From: Conexibacter woesei Iso977N
GTDB taxonomy: Bacteria; Actinomycetota; Thermoleophilia; Solirubrobacterales; Solirubrobacteraceae
NCBI RefSeq assembly: GCF_000424625.1
Contig: NZ_AUKG01000001.1
Span: 682,001 to 746,000 of the forward strand
Length of the DNA: 64,000 bases
Reading direction: 5' to 3'
The position numbers and the translations under genes are program-made. Below the pieces are notes generated by a model. That model was not told the origin of the DNA. It ran no database searches and worked only from the letters and a program-made list of their open reading frames with translations. This document shows positions 25,059 to 33,565 of the stretch, piece by piece (the first letter of the stretch is position 1; every line of letters starts with the position of its first letter).

Positions 25059-26080
25059 CCTCCGCCGCACCCGATCCGCTCGCGGTCCAGCCGCTGGACG
25101 AGGCCTACCGCAGCCTCGTCGCGCCCGGGACGCCGATCGCGCTGCTCGACTTCCCGCTCTACCCCAACGTCGGCGACTCGGCGATCTGGCTCGGCGCGGC
25201 CGCGCTCGCGCAGCGCAACGGCAACACCATCAAGTACACCGCCAACCACGCGTCCTACTCGGCGGCGGGGCTGCGGCGCTGCCTTCCGGAGGACGGCGTG
25301 ATCGTCGTCCAGGGCGGCGGCAACTTCGGCGACCGCTGGCCCGCGCACCATCAGCTGCGCGAGCGCGTCGTCTCCGACTTCCCGGACCGGCCCGTCGTCT
25401 TCTTGCCGATCAGCGTCGAGTTCCTCAGCGCCGAGGCGGCGGAGCGCTCGTTCGCGCTGCTCGCCGCGCATCCGCGCCTGCACGTCATGGTCCGCGACCG
25501 GGCGTCGTGCGCGACGGTCGAGCAGGCGCTCCCGGGGCGCACGCGGCTGACCCCGGACGCCGCGACCGCGCTCGGCCACCTCGACGCCGGCGCGGCCGCG
25601 CCGGCCCACGACGTCGTCGCGCTCGTCCGCACCGACTCCGAGGCGCAGGCGCGCGTCCCGGCGCCGCCCGCCGGCCTCGACGTGCGCGTGATCGACTGGC
25701 TCAACGTCCCGGGCCAGGACGGCTACGACCCGGCCTTCCGGCGCAGTGAGTGGGCCCTGCAGCGGCTCGGCTCGGTCCTCGTCCGCGTCCCGGCCATCGC
25801 ACCGCCCGGCCACCAGTCGCTGGTCCTCGCGGCCTACATGCGGATGGCGCGCCGGCGGCTGGCCTGGGGCGTCCGTGTGCTCGCCTCCGGGCGCGTCGTC
25901 GCGACCGACCGCCTCCACGCGCACATCATCTGCGAGCTGCTGGGCCGGCGCCACGTCGTCGCCGACAGCGGCCACGGCAAGATCAGCGGCTACGTCGCGA
26001 CGCACGGGCAGTCGGCGACGAGCACGCTCGTCGCGCCCGCCGAGCTCTACGACGCGGTCGCCCGCGAGCTGGCCCGATGA
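25055..26080 (+). CDS. Polysaccharide pyruvyl transferase family protein
   Basis: A 341-residue enzyme that would add pyruvate ketal groups to sugars from phosphoenolpyruvate. Family features: NVGDSAIWLGA near the N-terminus, VVQGGGNFGDRWP, VVFLPISVEF, and the C-terminal block VVATDRLHAHIICELLGRRHVVADSGHGKISGY, with the His/Arg residues that bind phosphate. Pyruvylation adds negative charge to extracellular polymers and can anchor S-layer-type proteins. Start ATG 25055 overlaps the beta-helix gene by 4 nt. Confidence 0.9.
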   Translation: MTSAAPDPLAVQPLDEAYRSLVAPGTPIALLDFPLYPNVGDSAIWLGAAALAQRNGNTIKYTANHASYSAAGLRRCLPEDGVIVVQGGGNFGDRWPAHHQLRERVVSDFPDRPVVFLPISVEFLSAEAAERSFALLAAHPRLHVMVRDRASCATVEQALPGRTRLTPDAATALGHLDAGAAAPAHDVVALVRTDSEAQARVPAPPAGLDVRVIDWLNVPGQDGYDPAFRRSEWALQRLGSVLVRVPAIAPPGHQSLVLAAYMRMARRRLAWGVRVLASGRVVATDRLHAHIICELLGRRHVVADSGHGKISGYVATHGQSATSTLVAPAELYDAVARELAR

Positions 26081-27624
26081 GCGACGTCTACGTCCCACCC
26101 GATCCCAACGAGGACCCGCTCACCGACGAGGCGGCACAGCGACCGGTCGAGGCGCCCGAGCCGGCCGAGCGCCAGATGGGCCGCGCCGAGGTCCGGACGC
26201 GCGCCGTGCGCGGCGCGGTCAGCCTCGGCATCCGCAACCTCGCGGTGCGCGCGATCAACCTGATCGGGACGATCGTCCTCGCGCGCCTGCTCGACCCGCA
26301 CGACTTCGGCCTGCTGGCGTTCGCGTTCGCCGTCAAGTCGGTCAGCGACATGCTCGCGGCCGGCGGCCTGGCGGCGGGCTTGATCCGGCGCGAGGCGATG
26401 CCGACGCGGCGCGAGCTGCAGGCGACGCTCGGCTTCCAGCTGTCGACGACGTCGTCGCTGGTGCTGCTGATCGCGCTCTGCGGGGCGATCTTCGGCGGCG
26501 CGGCCTGGGTCGCGACCGTGATGGCCGCCTCGCTGCCGATCTTCGCGCTGCGCGTGCCGACGATCGTGATGCTCGAGCGCAAGCTCGACTGGTCGCTGCC
26601 CGCGCGCGCCGAGGTCGCCGAGACCGTCGTCTACAACGCGATCGCGATCGGCCTGGTCGTCGCGGGGGCGGGCGTCTGGGGCGTCGCCGCGGCCGCGACG
26701 GTGCAGGGACTGGTCGGCTCGTTCCTGCTGGTCTCCAACGGCGGCGTCGGCTGGCTGCGGCCGATCCGCGACCCGTCGATCACGCGCCCGCTGCTGCGCT
26801 TCGGGATCGGCTTCCAGGCCGTCCCCCTCGTCGGCGCCGCGCGCGAGCAGGGCACCAACATGGTGATCGCCGCGGTCGGCGGCGTCGCGATGCTCGGCAT
26901 CTGGTCGGCGGCCTACCGCGTGCTGCAGACGATGCTGCTGCTCCTGCAGAGCCTCTGGCGCGTTTCCTATCCGGCGATGGCGCGGGCGATGGAGGCGGGG
27001 GCGGACCCGCGGCCGATGCTCGAGCGGATCCTCGTCGTGACCGCCGTGCTGCTCGGGCTGCCCGCCGTCTGGGTCGCGGGCAGCGCGCCGGACCTCGTCC
27101 ACGCCGTGTTCGGCGCGCGCTGGGACGACGCGATCGACGTGCTGCCGTGGGGCGCGGCCGCGTTCATGTTCCAGGGGCCGATCTCGACGATGGCCTCGGG
27201 CTTCCTGCAGGCGCGTGGCGACGTGGGGCGGATCGTGGTCGTGGTGCTGCTGCAGTCGGTGATCTGGATTGCCTGGACCGCCGCGCTGATCCCGTCGATG
27301 GGCGTCGAGGGCGCGGGCATCGGGATGCTGATCGGCTCGCTGTTCTACACGGTCGGCAACGTCTGGCTCGTCGACCGCCACGTCAAGATCTCGGCGATCC
27401 GCCCGATGGCCGGGCCGCTGCTGACCGCGCTGATCGGCGCGGTCGCGGCGCGCGCGGTCGCCGACGCGGTCAGCCCGCCGCTCCTCGGCCTCGTCGCGTC
27501 GTGCGCGGCCGGGACCGTCGTGTACGCCGTGATCCTCGGTGTCGTCCGGCGCGGCGACGTGCGCACCGTCGCCAGGACGCTCAACCTCGCGCGCGGCCGG
27601 CCCGAGCCGGCGGGCACGGTCTAG
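26077..27624 (+). CDS. Wzx-type flippase (polysaccharide transporter family)
   Basis: A 515-residue membrane protein with about 14 hydrophobic segments after a 45-residue acidic, Pro-rich cytoplasmic N-terminus. The opening GAVSLGIRNLAVRAINLIGTIVLARLLDPHDFGLLAF is the hallmark of the MOP-superfamily polysaccharide flippases (RfbX/Wzx/WzxC). It should flip lipid-linked repeat units outward. It is the last gene of the operon; its stop and that of the convergent GT2 gene share the palindrome CTAG at 27621-27624. Confidence 0.92.
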   Translation: MSDVYVPPDPNEDPLTDEAAQRPVEAPEPAERQMGRAEVRTRAVRGAVSLGIRNLAVRAINLIGTIVLARLLDPHDFGLLAFAFAVKSVSDMLAAGGLAAGLIRREAMPTRRELQATLGFQLSTTSSLVLLIALCGAIFGGAAWVATVMAASLPIFALRVPTIVMLERKLDWSLPARAEVAETVVYNAIAIGLVVAGAGVWGVAAAATVQGLVGSFLLVSNGGVGWLRPIRDPSITRPLLRFGIGFQAVPLVGAAREQGTNMVIAAVGGVAMLGIWSAAYRVLQTMLLLLQSLWRVSYPAMARAMEAGADPRPMLERILVVTAVLLGLPAVWVAGSAPDLVHAVFGARWDDAIDVLPWGAAAFMFQGPISTMASGFLQARGDVGRIVVVVLLQSVIWIAWTAALIPSMGVEGAGIGMLIGSLFYTVGNVWLVDRHVKISAIRPMAGPLLTALIGAVAARAVADAVSPPLLGLVASCAAGTVVYAVILGVVRRGDVRTVARTLNLARGRPEPAGTV

Positions 27625-28451
27625 CGCGGCGACCGTCGCGCGGCGCGTTCGCCCGCCCAGCGCCCGGCGATCTCCGTCGCGCGCAGGTAGTTCAGCCGCT
27701 GGACCAGCGGCGGCCGGCGGCTGCCCGGCGGGAGCTCGGACCACCAGGCGCGCAGCGCAGCGCGGGTGCCGAACGCGTGCTGGCCCGACAGCTGGGCGAG
27801 CGCGAACGACTCCTTGCGCGTGCGGCGGAACAGCGCGCGCACGCCGGCACGGCGCCGGTGCGCGGCGCTGACCCACAGGTCGGGGTCGGCGACGAACGTC
27901 CAGCCCGCCTCCAGCTCGCGCCAGAACCAGTCGCGGTCCTCGCAGGCGACGAGGCGCTCGTCGATCGGCTGCTCGCGCCAGCGGCTGGCCCGCCACGCCG
28001 AGGCGTGGTTGGTGTAGCCCCACAGCGGCGTCTGCCGCAGCTCGGCGCCCGCGACGACCAGCGGCTCGGTGAGTGCGTGGCCGTCCGGGGTGGTGCGGAT
28101 GCCCCAGCAGCCGGCGACGCGCGGGTCCTCGAAGTGGGCCACCGCGCGGGCGATCCAGTCCTCGCGCTCCAGGAAGCAGTGGGCGGACACCGCGACGTGC
28201 ACCGGGGCGGCCGCGGCCGCGGCGCCGGTGTTCAGCGCGCCGCCGAACGTGAAGTCCTCGGGGGCGATCCGGATCACGCGGTCGACCAGCGGCGTCGCGA
28301 TCTCCAGCGTCCGGTCGGTCGAGCCCGAGTCCACCAGGATGATCTCGACCGGCACGGTCTGCGCGCGGATCAGCGCCAGGCAGCGGCCGATCGCCTGCTC
28401 CTCGTCCTTGGACCGGACGATGACGCTCGCTGCTGGCGCGCCGTCGCTCAT
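27621..28451 (-). CDS. Glycosyltransferase family 2, rhamnosyltransferase-like
   Basis: A 276-residue GT-A enzyme. The N-terminal SVIVRSKDEEQAIGRCLALI and IILVDSGSTDRTLEIA form the nucleotide site. The usual metal-binding segment reads VAVSAHCFLEREDWI, the SAH type seen in the rhamnosyltransferase branch. The acidic catalytic pair appears as CEDRDWFWRELEAG. The C-terminal 60 residues are Arg-rich. The start is ATG 28451 with TAGACT (28461-28466, minus strand) ending 9 nt before it. It lies between the operon end and a beta-helix gene. Confidence 0.88.
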   Translation of the reverse strand: MSDGAPAASVIVRSKDEEQAIGRCLALIRAQTVPVEIILVDSGSTDRTLEIATPLVDRVIRIAPEDFTFGGALNTGAAAAAAPVHVAVSAHCFLEREDWIARAVAHFEDPRVAGCWGIRTTPDGHALTEPLVVAGAELRQTPLWGYTNHASAWRASRWREQPIDERLVACEDRDWFWRELEAGWTFVADPDLWVSAAHRRRAGVRALFRRTRKESFALAQLSGQHAFGTRAALRAWWSELPPGSRRPPLVQRLNYLRATEIAGRWAGERAARRSPR

Positions 28452-28480
28452 CGGCGCATCAGTCTATGGAGCGCCGCGGC

Positions 28481-29905
28481 TCAGCTCGCGTAGCCGGGCG
28501 AGCGGTAGGCCGTGCCGACCGTGGCGCTCGTCGCGTAGGACCCGCCGGACGGCGTGCCCTGGATGACGCCCGGGCCCCAGGCGGCCGGGGTCGGCCACTG
28601 CGAGCTCCACATGCCCTTCCTGTGGTCGGGCACGAGGTAGAGGTTGCTCACGCTCATCGGGAACGTCGTGGACTGCCACAGCAGGACGCCCGCGAACGGG
28701 AGGCCGTTCCTGTAGGAGGCGCTGATGTCGATGTTGCGCAGGTCGAACTGGGACGGCACGACCGTGCCGTACTGCATCGGCGCGAAGAAGAAGCCCTGGT
28801 AGTCGCTGCTGCCGGAGAGGTGGTCGACGCGCAGGACGTTGGGGCCGGCCCAGGTCTGGATCAGGTCCGGGTGGTTGTCGGTGAAGCCGGCCTCGTCGCG
28901 GGCGTGGACGCCGTCGATCCGGACGTCCTGGATCTGGACGGTCGCGCCGAGGCGCTCGTCGAGGTCGATGCCCTCGCTGAGGTCGGCGCCGTGGATCCAC
29001 AGGCCCTCGACGTGGACGGTGCCCGTCTGGTTCTGGAGGTACAGGCCGCGGCGCGAGTTGACCGGCGGCGGGTCGCCCTGCCACGGGATGTCGATCTCGC
29101 CGCCGATCAGCACGACGTTGTGCCCGCCGTTGATGACCACGCCGTAGCCGCCGGTCAGCGCGCCCGCGGGCATGCTGACGATGTAGTCCTTGCCGGCGTC
29201 GAGCCTCAGCGAGCGGTTCGTCGTGGTGACGTTGATCGTGATCGGGTTGACGAGCCTCGGCGGCGCCCAGGTGAGCCTGCTGCGCGTCGCGGCGACCGCG
29301 TCGCTGGTTCCGGCGCCCGCGGCGCCCGCGACCGTCGTCCCGGAGGCGACGGAGACCGGCGGGACGGGCGCGGTCGTCGTCGTGGTGCTCGTCGACGTCG
29401 TCGTGGTCGTCCTGGCCGGCGCCGGCGCCGGCGGCGCGGCGGCGGTGGTCGTGGTCGTCGCCGCGGGCCTGGTCGCCGCGGCGGGGGCGGCCGCGGTCGT
29501 CGTCGTCGCGGTGGTCGACGTGGTCGTGGTCGTCGTCGCGGGCAGCGTGACGGTCGTCGTGCTCGTGACCGGCCTGCCGCTCTGCGGGGTCAGCGTGCCG
29601 ACGACCTTGACCTGCCTGCAGGCCCTGCACTTGGTGGTCTTGAGGCTGAGCGTGCGCGTCGCGCCGCGCTTGAGCGACGTGCTGCCCCTGGCGATCGTGC
29701 TCGACCCGGACGCCTTGACCGCGACCGCGACCCTGCCGGCGGCCGAGGCCTTCACGCTCACGGTGATCGCGCTCTTGCCCGCCTTGGCGGTCACCGACAG
29801 CTTCGGCTTGGCGGCGGCGTTCGCGCCGGCCGCCGGCACCAGCGCGAGGGCGAGGGCGAGCGGGACGGCGGTGGCGAGGTGGGGACGGCGGCGACGCACC
29901 CTCAT
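28481..29905 (-). CDS. Secreted beta-helix-like protein with Thr-rich linker (SPGY family, member 3)
   Basis: A 474-residue exported protein. The signal peptide is about 1-31 (AVPLALALALVPAAGANAAA). Residues about 32-120 form an Ig-like beta domain rich in Lys and Ser with a CRAC motif. A Thr/Ala/Pro linker of about 90 residues follows. The C-terminal domain is the shared core: LTWAPPRLVNP, HNVVLIGG, GTVHVEGLWIHG, EGIDLDERLGATVQ, NHPDLIQTWAG, SDYQGFFFAP, and the ending YRSPGYAS. It is closest to the 24144-25058 protein (the DLDERLGATVQ block is identical). An inverted repeat lies directly before its start codon. Confidence 0.82.
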   Translation of the reverse strand: MRVRRRRPHLATAVPLALALALVPAAGANAAAKPKLSVTAKAGKSAITVSVKASAAGRVAVAVKASGSSTIARGSTSLKRGATRTLSLKTTKCRACRQVKVVGTLTPQSGRPVTSTTTVTLPATTTTTTSTTATTTTAAAPAAATRPAATTTTTAAAPPAPAPARTTTTTSTSTTTTTAPVPPVSVASGTTVAGAAGAGTSDAVAATRSRLTWAPPRLVNPITINVTTTNRSLRLDAGKDYIVSMPAGALTGGYGVVINGGHNVVLIGGEIDIPWQGDPPPVNSRRGLYLQNQTGTVHVEGLWIHGADLSEGIDLDERLGATVQIQDVRIDGVHARDEAGFTDNHPDLIQTWAGPNVLRVDHLSGSSDYQGFFFAPMQYGTVVPSQFDLRNIDISASYRNGLPFAGVLLWQSTTFPMSVSNLYLVPDHRKGMWSSQWPTPAAWGPGVIQGTPSGGSYATSATVGTAYRSPGYAS

Positions 29906-29936
29906 CTGGTCGGTGCAAGCGGCCGTGCACGACCAG
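29906..29936 (-). promoter_or_regulatory. Inverted repeat abutting the start codon of the beta-helix gene
   Basis: CTGGTCGGTGCA (29906-29917) and TGCACGACCAG (29926-29936) form an 11-bp stem with one bulged G and an 8-nt loop. It sits immediately 5' of the ATG on the minus strand, where a ribosome binding site would be expected, and none is visible. It could be a regulator site or an RNA hairpin controlling translation. Confidence 0.4.
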
Positions 29937-30014
29937 CGTTCGGGTCGATCGCTGGACAGATGGTCGGATCAACCGTTTCCGGCGGCGGCCGATGGTCGCT
30001 AAGGTCCCGCCGCG

Positions 30015-30986
30015 ATGGAGCCTCCGGTGCCGACCGTGTCCGTGGTCATGCCCACGTACAACCGGCGGGCGCAGCTGCGCACCGTGCTGGCGCCGCTGTT
30101 GGCCGATCCGGCGGCGACCGAGATCGTCGTGGTCGTCGACGGCAGCGACGACGGCTCGCTCCAGGAGCTGCAGGCGCTGGCCGCCACCGACCCGCGGCTG
30201 ATCCCCGTCTGGCAGGAGAACGCAGGCGAGGGCGCGGCGCGCCAGGCGGGCGTCGAGCGCGCGAGCGGCGACGTCGTCCTGCTGCTCGACGACGACGTCG
30301 AGGCCGAGCCGGGCCTGGTCGCCGGCCACGCCCGCCACCACGCGCAGCGCGACGACCTCGCGGTCCTCGGCTACATGCCGCCGGTCCCGGCGCAGCAGGG
30401 CGATCCGGACGCGTTCAGCGTCCAGCTCTACACCGAGGCCTACGAGGGCCGCTGCGCGAGCTACGAGGAGGATCCGGGCCTGATCCTGCGCCACCTCTGG
30501 GCCGGCAACGTCTCGCTGCGGCGCGCGACGGTCCTGGAGGTCGGGATCGGGAGCGACGCCTACGACGAGCGCTACCACCCCGACCGCGAGTTCGGCCTGC
30601 GGCTGCTGAGCCACGGCCTGACCGGCGTCTTCGACCGCGACCTGCGCGCCCGCCACCACTACCACCGCCCGCTGGCGTCGTTCGTCAAGGACGCGCGCAG
30701 CCAGGGCGCGGGCTGGACGCTCGTCCACCAGCTCCACGGCGACGAGGCCGGCGACCTGCCCGAGGACCGCTTCGAGACCGGCCTGCCCGGCCCGGTCGCC
30801 GCGCTGGTCCGGATCTGCCGCCGCCCGCGCGCCGCGGCGCTCGTTGCGGCCGCGCTGACCGCCGGCCTGCGCGCCGCGGCTGCGGCCGGCAACACCGCCG
30901 CGGCGGTGCGCTTCGCGCGCCTGCTGCGCCGCGTCGAGCAGCAGCGCGGCGCGATCGAGCTGCGCCGCCGCCACGGCGCCGCTTGA
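30015..30986 (+). CDS. Glycosyltransferase family 2
   Basis: A 323-residue GT-A enzyme: SVVMPTYNRRAQLRTVL, VVVVDGSDDGS, and the metal-binding DDD in VVLLLDDDVEAEPG. The acceptor region has LWAGNVSLRR and HPDREFGLRLLSHG with the catalytic acidic residue, followed by a C-terminal Ala/Arg-rich helix. It is a clear paralogue of 32604-33551, sharing LW(A/G)GNVSLRRA and the spacing after it. ATG 30015 follows TAAGGT (30000-30005) by 9 nt. It stands alone between divergent and downstream genes. Confidence 0.9.
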   Translation: MEPPVPTVSVVMPTYNRRAQLRTVLAPLLADPAATEIVVVVDGSDDGSLQELQALAATDPRLIPVWQENAGEGAARQAGVERASGDVVLLLDDDVEAEPGLVAGHARHHAQRDDLAVLGYMPPVPAQQGDPDAFSVQLYTEAYEGRCASYEEDPGLILRHLWAGNVSLRRATVLEVGIGSDAYDERYHPDREFGLRLLSHGLTGVFDRDLRARHHYHRPLASFVKDARSQGAGWTLVHQLHGDEAGDLPEDRFETGLPGPVAALVRICRRPRAAALVAAALTAGLRAAAAAGNTAAAVRFARLLRRVEQQRGAIELRRRHGAA

Positions 30987-31108
30987 GGCCTGCGCGGACA
31001 CAACAGCCGGATGTTCGATGGTCCGGAAGCCGGATCGTGCTTCACTTCCGGGTCGCTCGGATCCGGAGGACGCCGGGCGCCGCTCCCATCAGTCCGTCAC
31101 GGAGGACC

Positions 31109-32602
31109 ATGCGTCGCTTCATCCCGTTGTGCCTGGCCGCGCTCGCGCTGCTGGTAGGCGTTCCGGCCGCACAGGCCAACACCACCGTCCTGATCCACAC
31201 GCCGCCCGGCAAGTGGATCAACAAGGGGTCGCTCACGCCCCTGGACCTCGTCAACGGCAGCCTCGACACGCGCGTCGTGGTTCCCGACTCCTACAACAAG
31301 TCGAAGTGCTCGCCGGTCCTGTACCTGCTGCACGGGACCGGCTCCGACCTGCACCCCGGCTCGATCGAGTGGTTCACCGGCGGTCACATCGACCAGGCCA
31401 GCGTCCCGGCGATCACGGTCGTCCCCGGCGGCGGCCCGAGCTGGTGGATCGACCAGTGGTCGAACACCGCGCGCAGGCCGGCGTGGGAGAGCTGGTTCTG
31501 GAACACGGTGATGCCGGCCGTCAACAAGCGCTTCAACATCTGCCCGCAGCGCTCGCAGCACACGATCGCCGGGCTGTCGATGGGCGGCTACGGCGCGCTC
31601 TACCTCGCCTCGCAGCGCCCCGGCTACTTCGGCTCGGCCGCGTCGTTCTCCGGCGTCATCTCGCTGCACCGCCCGGAGTGGACGCCCTACTCGCGCTTCA
31701 AGCAGCTCTGGGGCGACCCGTACGGCTTCTACGCGCTGACCCACGACCCGACGACGCTCGTCGACAACCTCAAGAACACGCGCGTCCTGATCGACGCCGG
31801 CAACGGCGACACGATCGGCAACGAGGCGCTGGACCCGTCCAAGCGCCTGGAGGAGCTGGAGTTCACGGCGATGTCGGAGGACTTCGTCGCGCACGCCAAG
31901 AGGGCCGGGATCGACGTCACCTACCAGAAGCACGCGGGCATCCACACGTGGCCGAACTGGCAGCTCAGCTACGCGAACTTCCTGGCCTGGCACCCCTTCA
32001 AGAGGGTCGTCTCGGCCCCGAAGAGGTGGACGATGTACACCGCCAGCAAGCAGGGCGACGCCTGGGGCTATCAGTGGAAGATGGCGGCCTTCCCGGGCTC
32101 GGCGGTCAAGTTGTCCTACATCAACAAGACCTTCAAGGCCGAGGGCTACGGCAGGATGACGATCGTCACGCCGCAGGGCAGGACGCTCAGGGGCACGCTG
32201 CCGTTCACGATCAAGGGCAAGACGCTCAAGCGGGTCAAGAAGGCCAAGGGCCCGCTGCTGACGACCGACAGGCCGGTCCCCGTCACGGTGACCGTGACGC
32301 CCGCCACGCCGACGGCGACCTCGCCGGTCACGGTGTCGTTCAAGACGACCGAGGCCCTGCCCGCGAGCAAGGTGTATGAGATCGGGATCACCTACACCGC
32401 GGGTGGCTGCGGCCAGACGGTCATCCAGCGCGTCACCCAGCCCGCCAAGGGCAAGGTCGTGACCGCGACGCTGACCCCGCCGGCCGACAGGCCGCAGTGG
32501 TGCAAGGGCTCGGCGGTCGCCGGCGTCCTGGCCGTGGGCAGGAACACGACCGGGTTCGCGCTCGGCGACATCCTCGGCTACCAGATGCTGACCTTCAGGT
32601 AG
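31109..32602 (+). CDS. Secreted alpha/beta-hydrolase esterase (esterase D / antigen 85-like) with C-terminal beta domains
   Basis: A 497-residue exported hydrolase. Signal peptide about 1-22 (LCLAALALLVGVPAAQA). The catalytic domain (about 25-290) has VLYLLHGTGSD for the oxyanion hole, GLSMGGYGA with nucleophile S157, LIDAGNGD with D229 or D234, and H279 in GIHTWPNW. The family includes mycolyltransferases and acyl or feruloyl esterases. The C-terminal 200 residues are beta-rich and unassigned. GGAGGA lies 3-8 nt before ATG 31109. It may remove or move acyl groups on the polymer made by its neighbours, which is inference. The preceding 122 bases contain a hairpin (31023-31051) and no gene. 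Confidence 0.85.
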   Translation: MRRFIPLCLAALALLVGVPAAQANTTVLIHTPPGKWINKGSLTPLDLVNGSLDTRVVVPDSYNKSKCSPVLYLLHGTGSDLHPGSIEWFTGGHIDQASVPAITVVPGGGPSWWIDQWSNTARRPAWESWFWNTVMPAVNKRFNICPQRSQHTIAGLSMGGYGALYLASQRPGYFGSAASFSGVISLHRPEWTPYSRFKQLWGDPYGFYALTHDPTTLVDNLKNTRVLIDAGNGDTIGNEALDPSKRLEELEFTAMSEDFVAHAKRAGIDVTYQKHAGIHTWPNWQLSYANFLAWHPFKRVVSAPKRWTMYTASKQGDAWGYQWKMAAFPGSAVKLSYINKTFKAEGYGRMTIVTPQGRTLRGTLPFTIKGKTLKRVKKAKGPLLTTDRPVPVTVTVTPATPTATSPVTVSFKTTEALPASKVYEIGITYTAGGCGQTVIQRVTQPAKGKVVTATLTPPADRPQWCKGSAVAGVLAVGRNTTGFALGDILGYQMLTFR

Positions 32603-32603
32603 G

Positions 32604-33551
32604 TCAGCCGCGGGCGGCGGCCCGGGCACCGCGGCGCAACTCGACGCGCCGCAGGACCCGGGCCGCCGCCATCTGCGGGCGCAGCAGCCCGAGCCGGCCG
32701 CCGTGGCGGACCAGCAGCTCCAGCCCGCCGCGCGTCACGGGCCCCGAGCGCGGGCGCTCGGCGAGCGTGACGAGCGCCCGCGCCGGCGCGTGCAGGTCGC
32801 GGACGTAGCCCGGGTCCGGGACGGTCCCGAGCGCCTCGACGTGCAGCCGGTGCAGCGCCGCCTCGGCGGCGCCGCGCGCCCGCGCGTCGGCCAGCCACTG
32901 ACGCAGCGTGCGCTCGTAGTGGTGGTGGGCGATCAGCGCCGGGTCGTAGACGCCGCGCAGCCCGGCGGCGTGCAGTCGCAGGCCGAAGTCGCGGTCCTCG
33001 TGGTAGTGCGCGGTGAAGTCGTCGGAGGCGATCCCGACGCGCAGCGCGTCGGCGCGCCGCAGCGAGACGTTGCCGCCCCACAGGTGCGGCAGCGGGTCCT
33101 CGGGGCCGGACCGGTAGCGCCGCGCGCGCTCCTCGTACTCCTGGGCGTGGATCCGGGAGGCGACGTCGTCGGGGCCGTTGCCGGCCGGCTCGGTGAACGG
33201 CGTCGCGCCGACGACGACGATCCCGCGCTCACGGGCGTGGTGGCCCTGATGGCCGGAGACGAGCCGCGGCTCGGGCACGACGTCGTCGTCGAGCAGGAGC
33301 AGGACGTCGCCCCGCGCGGCCTCCGCGCCGGCCTGGCGCGCGCCCGCGGGGCCGTGGCGCGGGCCTCGCACGACGCGCACGCCGCCGGGCGCGTCCAGGT
33401 CGCCGGCGGGCGTGTCGTCGACCACGACGACCTCGAGCGTGGCGGGATCCGCGGCGCTGACCGCGACGACGCGCGCCAGCGACGCGCGGTCCCCCGCGGC
33501 GGGCACGACGACCGAGACGGTCGGGGATGCGTCAGAATGCGTGTCAGGCAC
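32604..33551 (-). CDS. Glycosyltransferase family 2
   Basis: A 315-residue GT-A enzyme: TVSVVVPAAGDRASLARVVA, EVVVVDDTPAGD, and metal-binding DDD in VLLLLDDDVVPEPR. The acceptor part has LWGGNVSLRRADALRVG and HEDRDFGLRLHAAG, the same arrangement as its paralogue at 30015-30986. The C-terminal helix is Arg-rich. The start is GTG 33551, only 14 nt from the divergent ABC permease start, so its promoter must overlap coding sequence. Its stop follows the esterase stop on the opposite strand by one base. Confidence 0.88.
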   Translation of the reverse strand: MPDTHSDASPTVSVVVPAAGDRASLARVVAVSAADPATLEVVVVDDTPAGDLDAPGGVRVVRGPRHGPAGARQAGAEAARGDVLLLLDDDVVPEPRLVSGHQGHHARERGIVVVGATPFTEPAGNGPDDVASRIHAQEYEERARRYRSGPEDPLPHLWGGNVSLRRADALRVGIASDDFTAHYHEDRDFGLRLHAAGLRGVYDPALIAHHHYERTLRQWLADARARGAAEAALHRLHVEALGTVPDPGYVRDLHAPARALVTLAERPRSGPVTRGGLELLVRHGGRLGLLRPQMAAARVLRRVELRRGARAAARG

Positions 33552-33565
33552 GGTTGCCGATCACC

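Noticed and set aside
29340-29560. Repetitive GTCGTCGTGGTC-like DNA that might be a repeat array
   Set aside because: It encodes the Thr/Ala/Pro linker of the beta-helix protein; units are irregular and there are no spacers, so it is not CRISPR or a tandem repeat.
33527-33565. Earlier ATG for the ABC permease
   Set aside because: It lies inside the divergent glycosyltransferase gene and adds residues foreign to the family.
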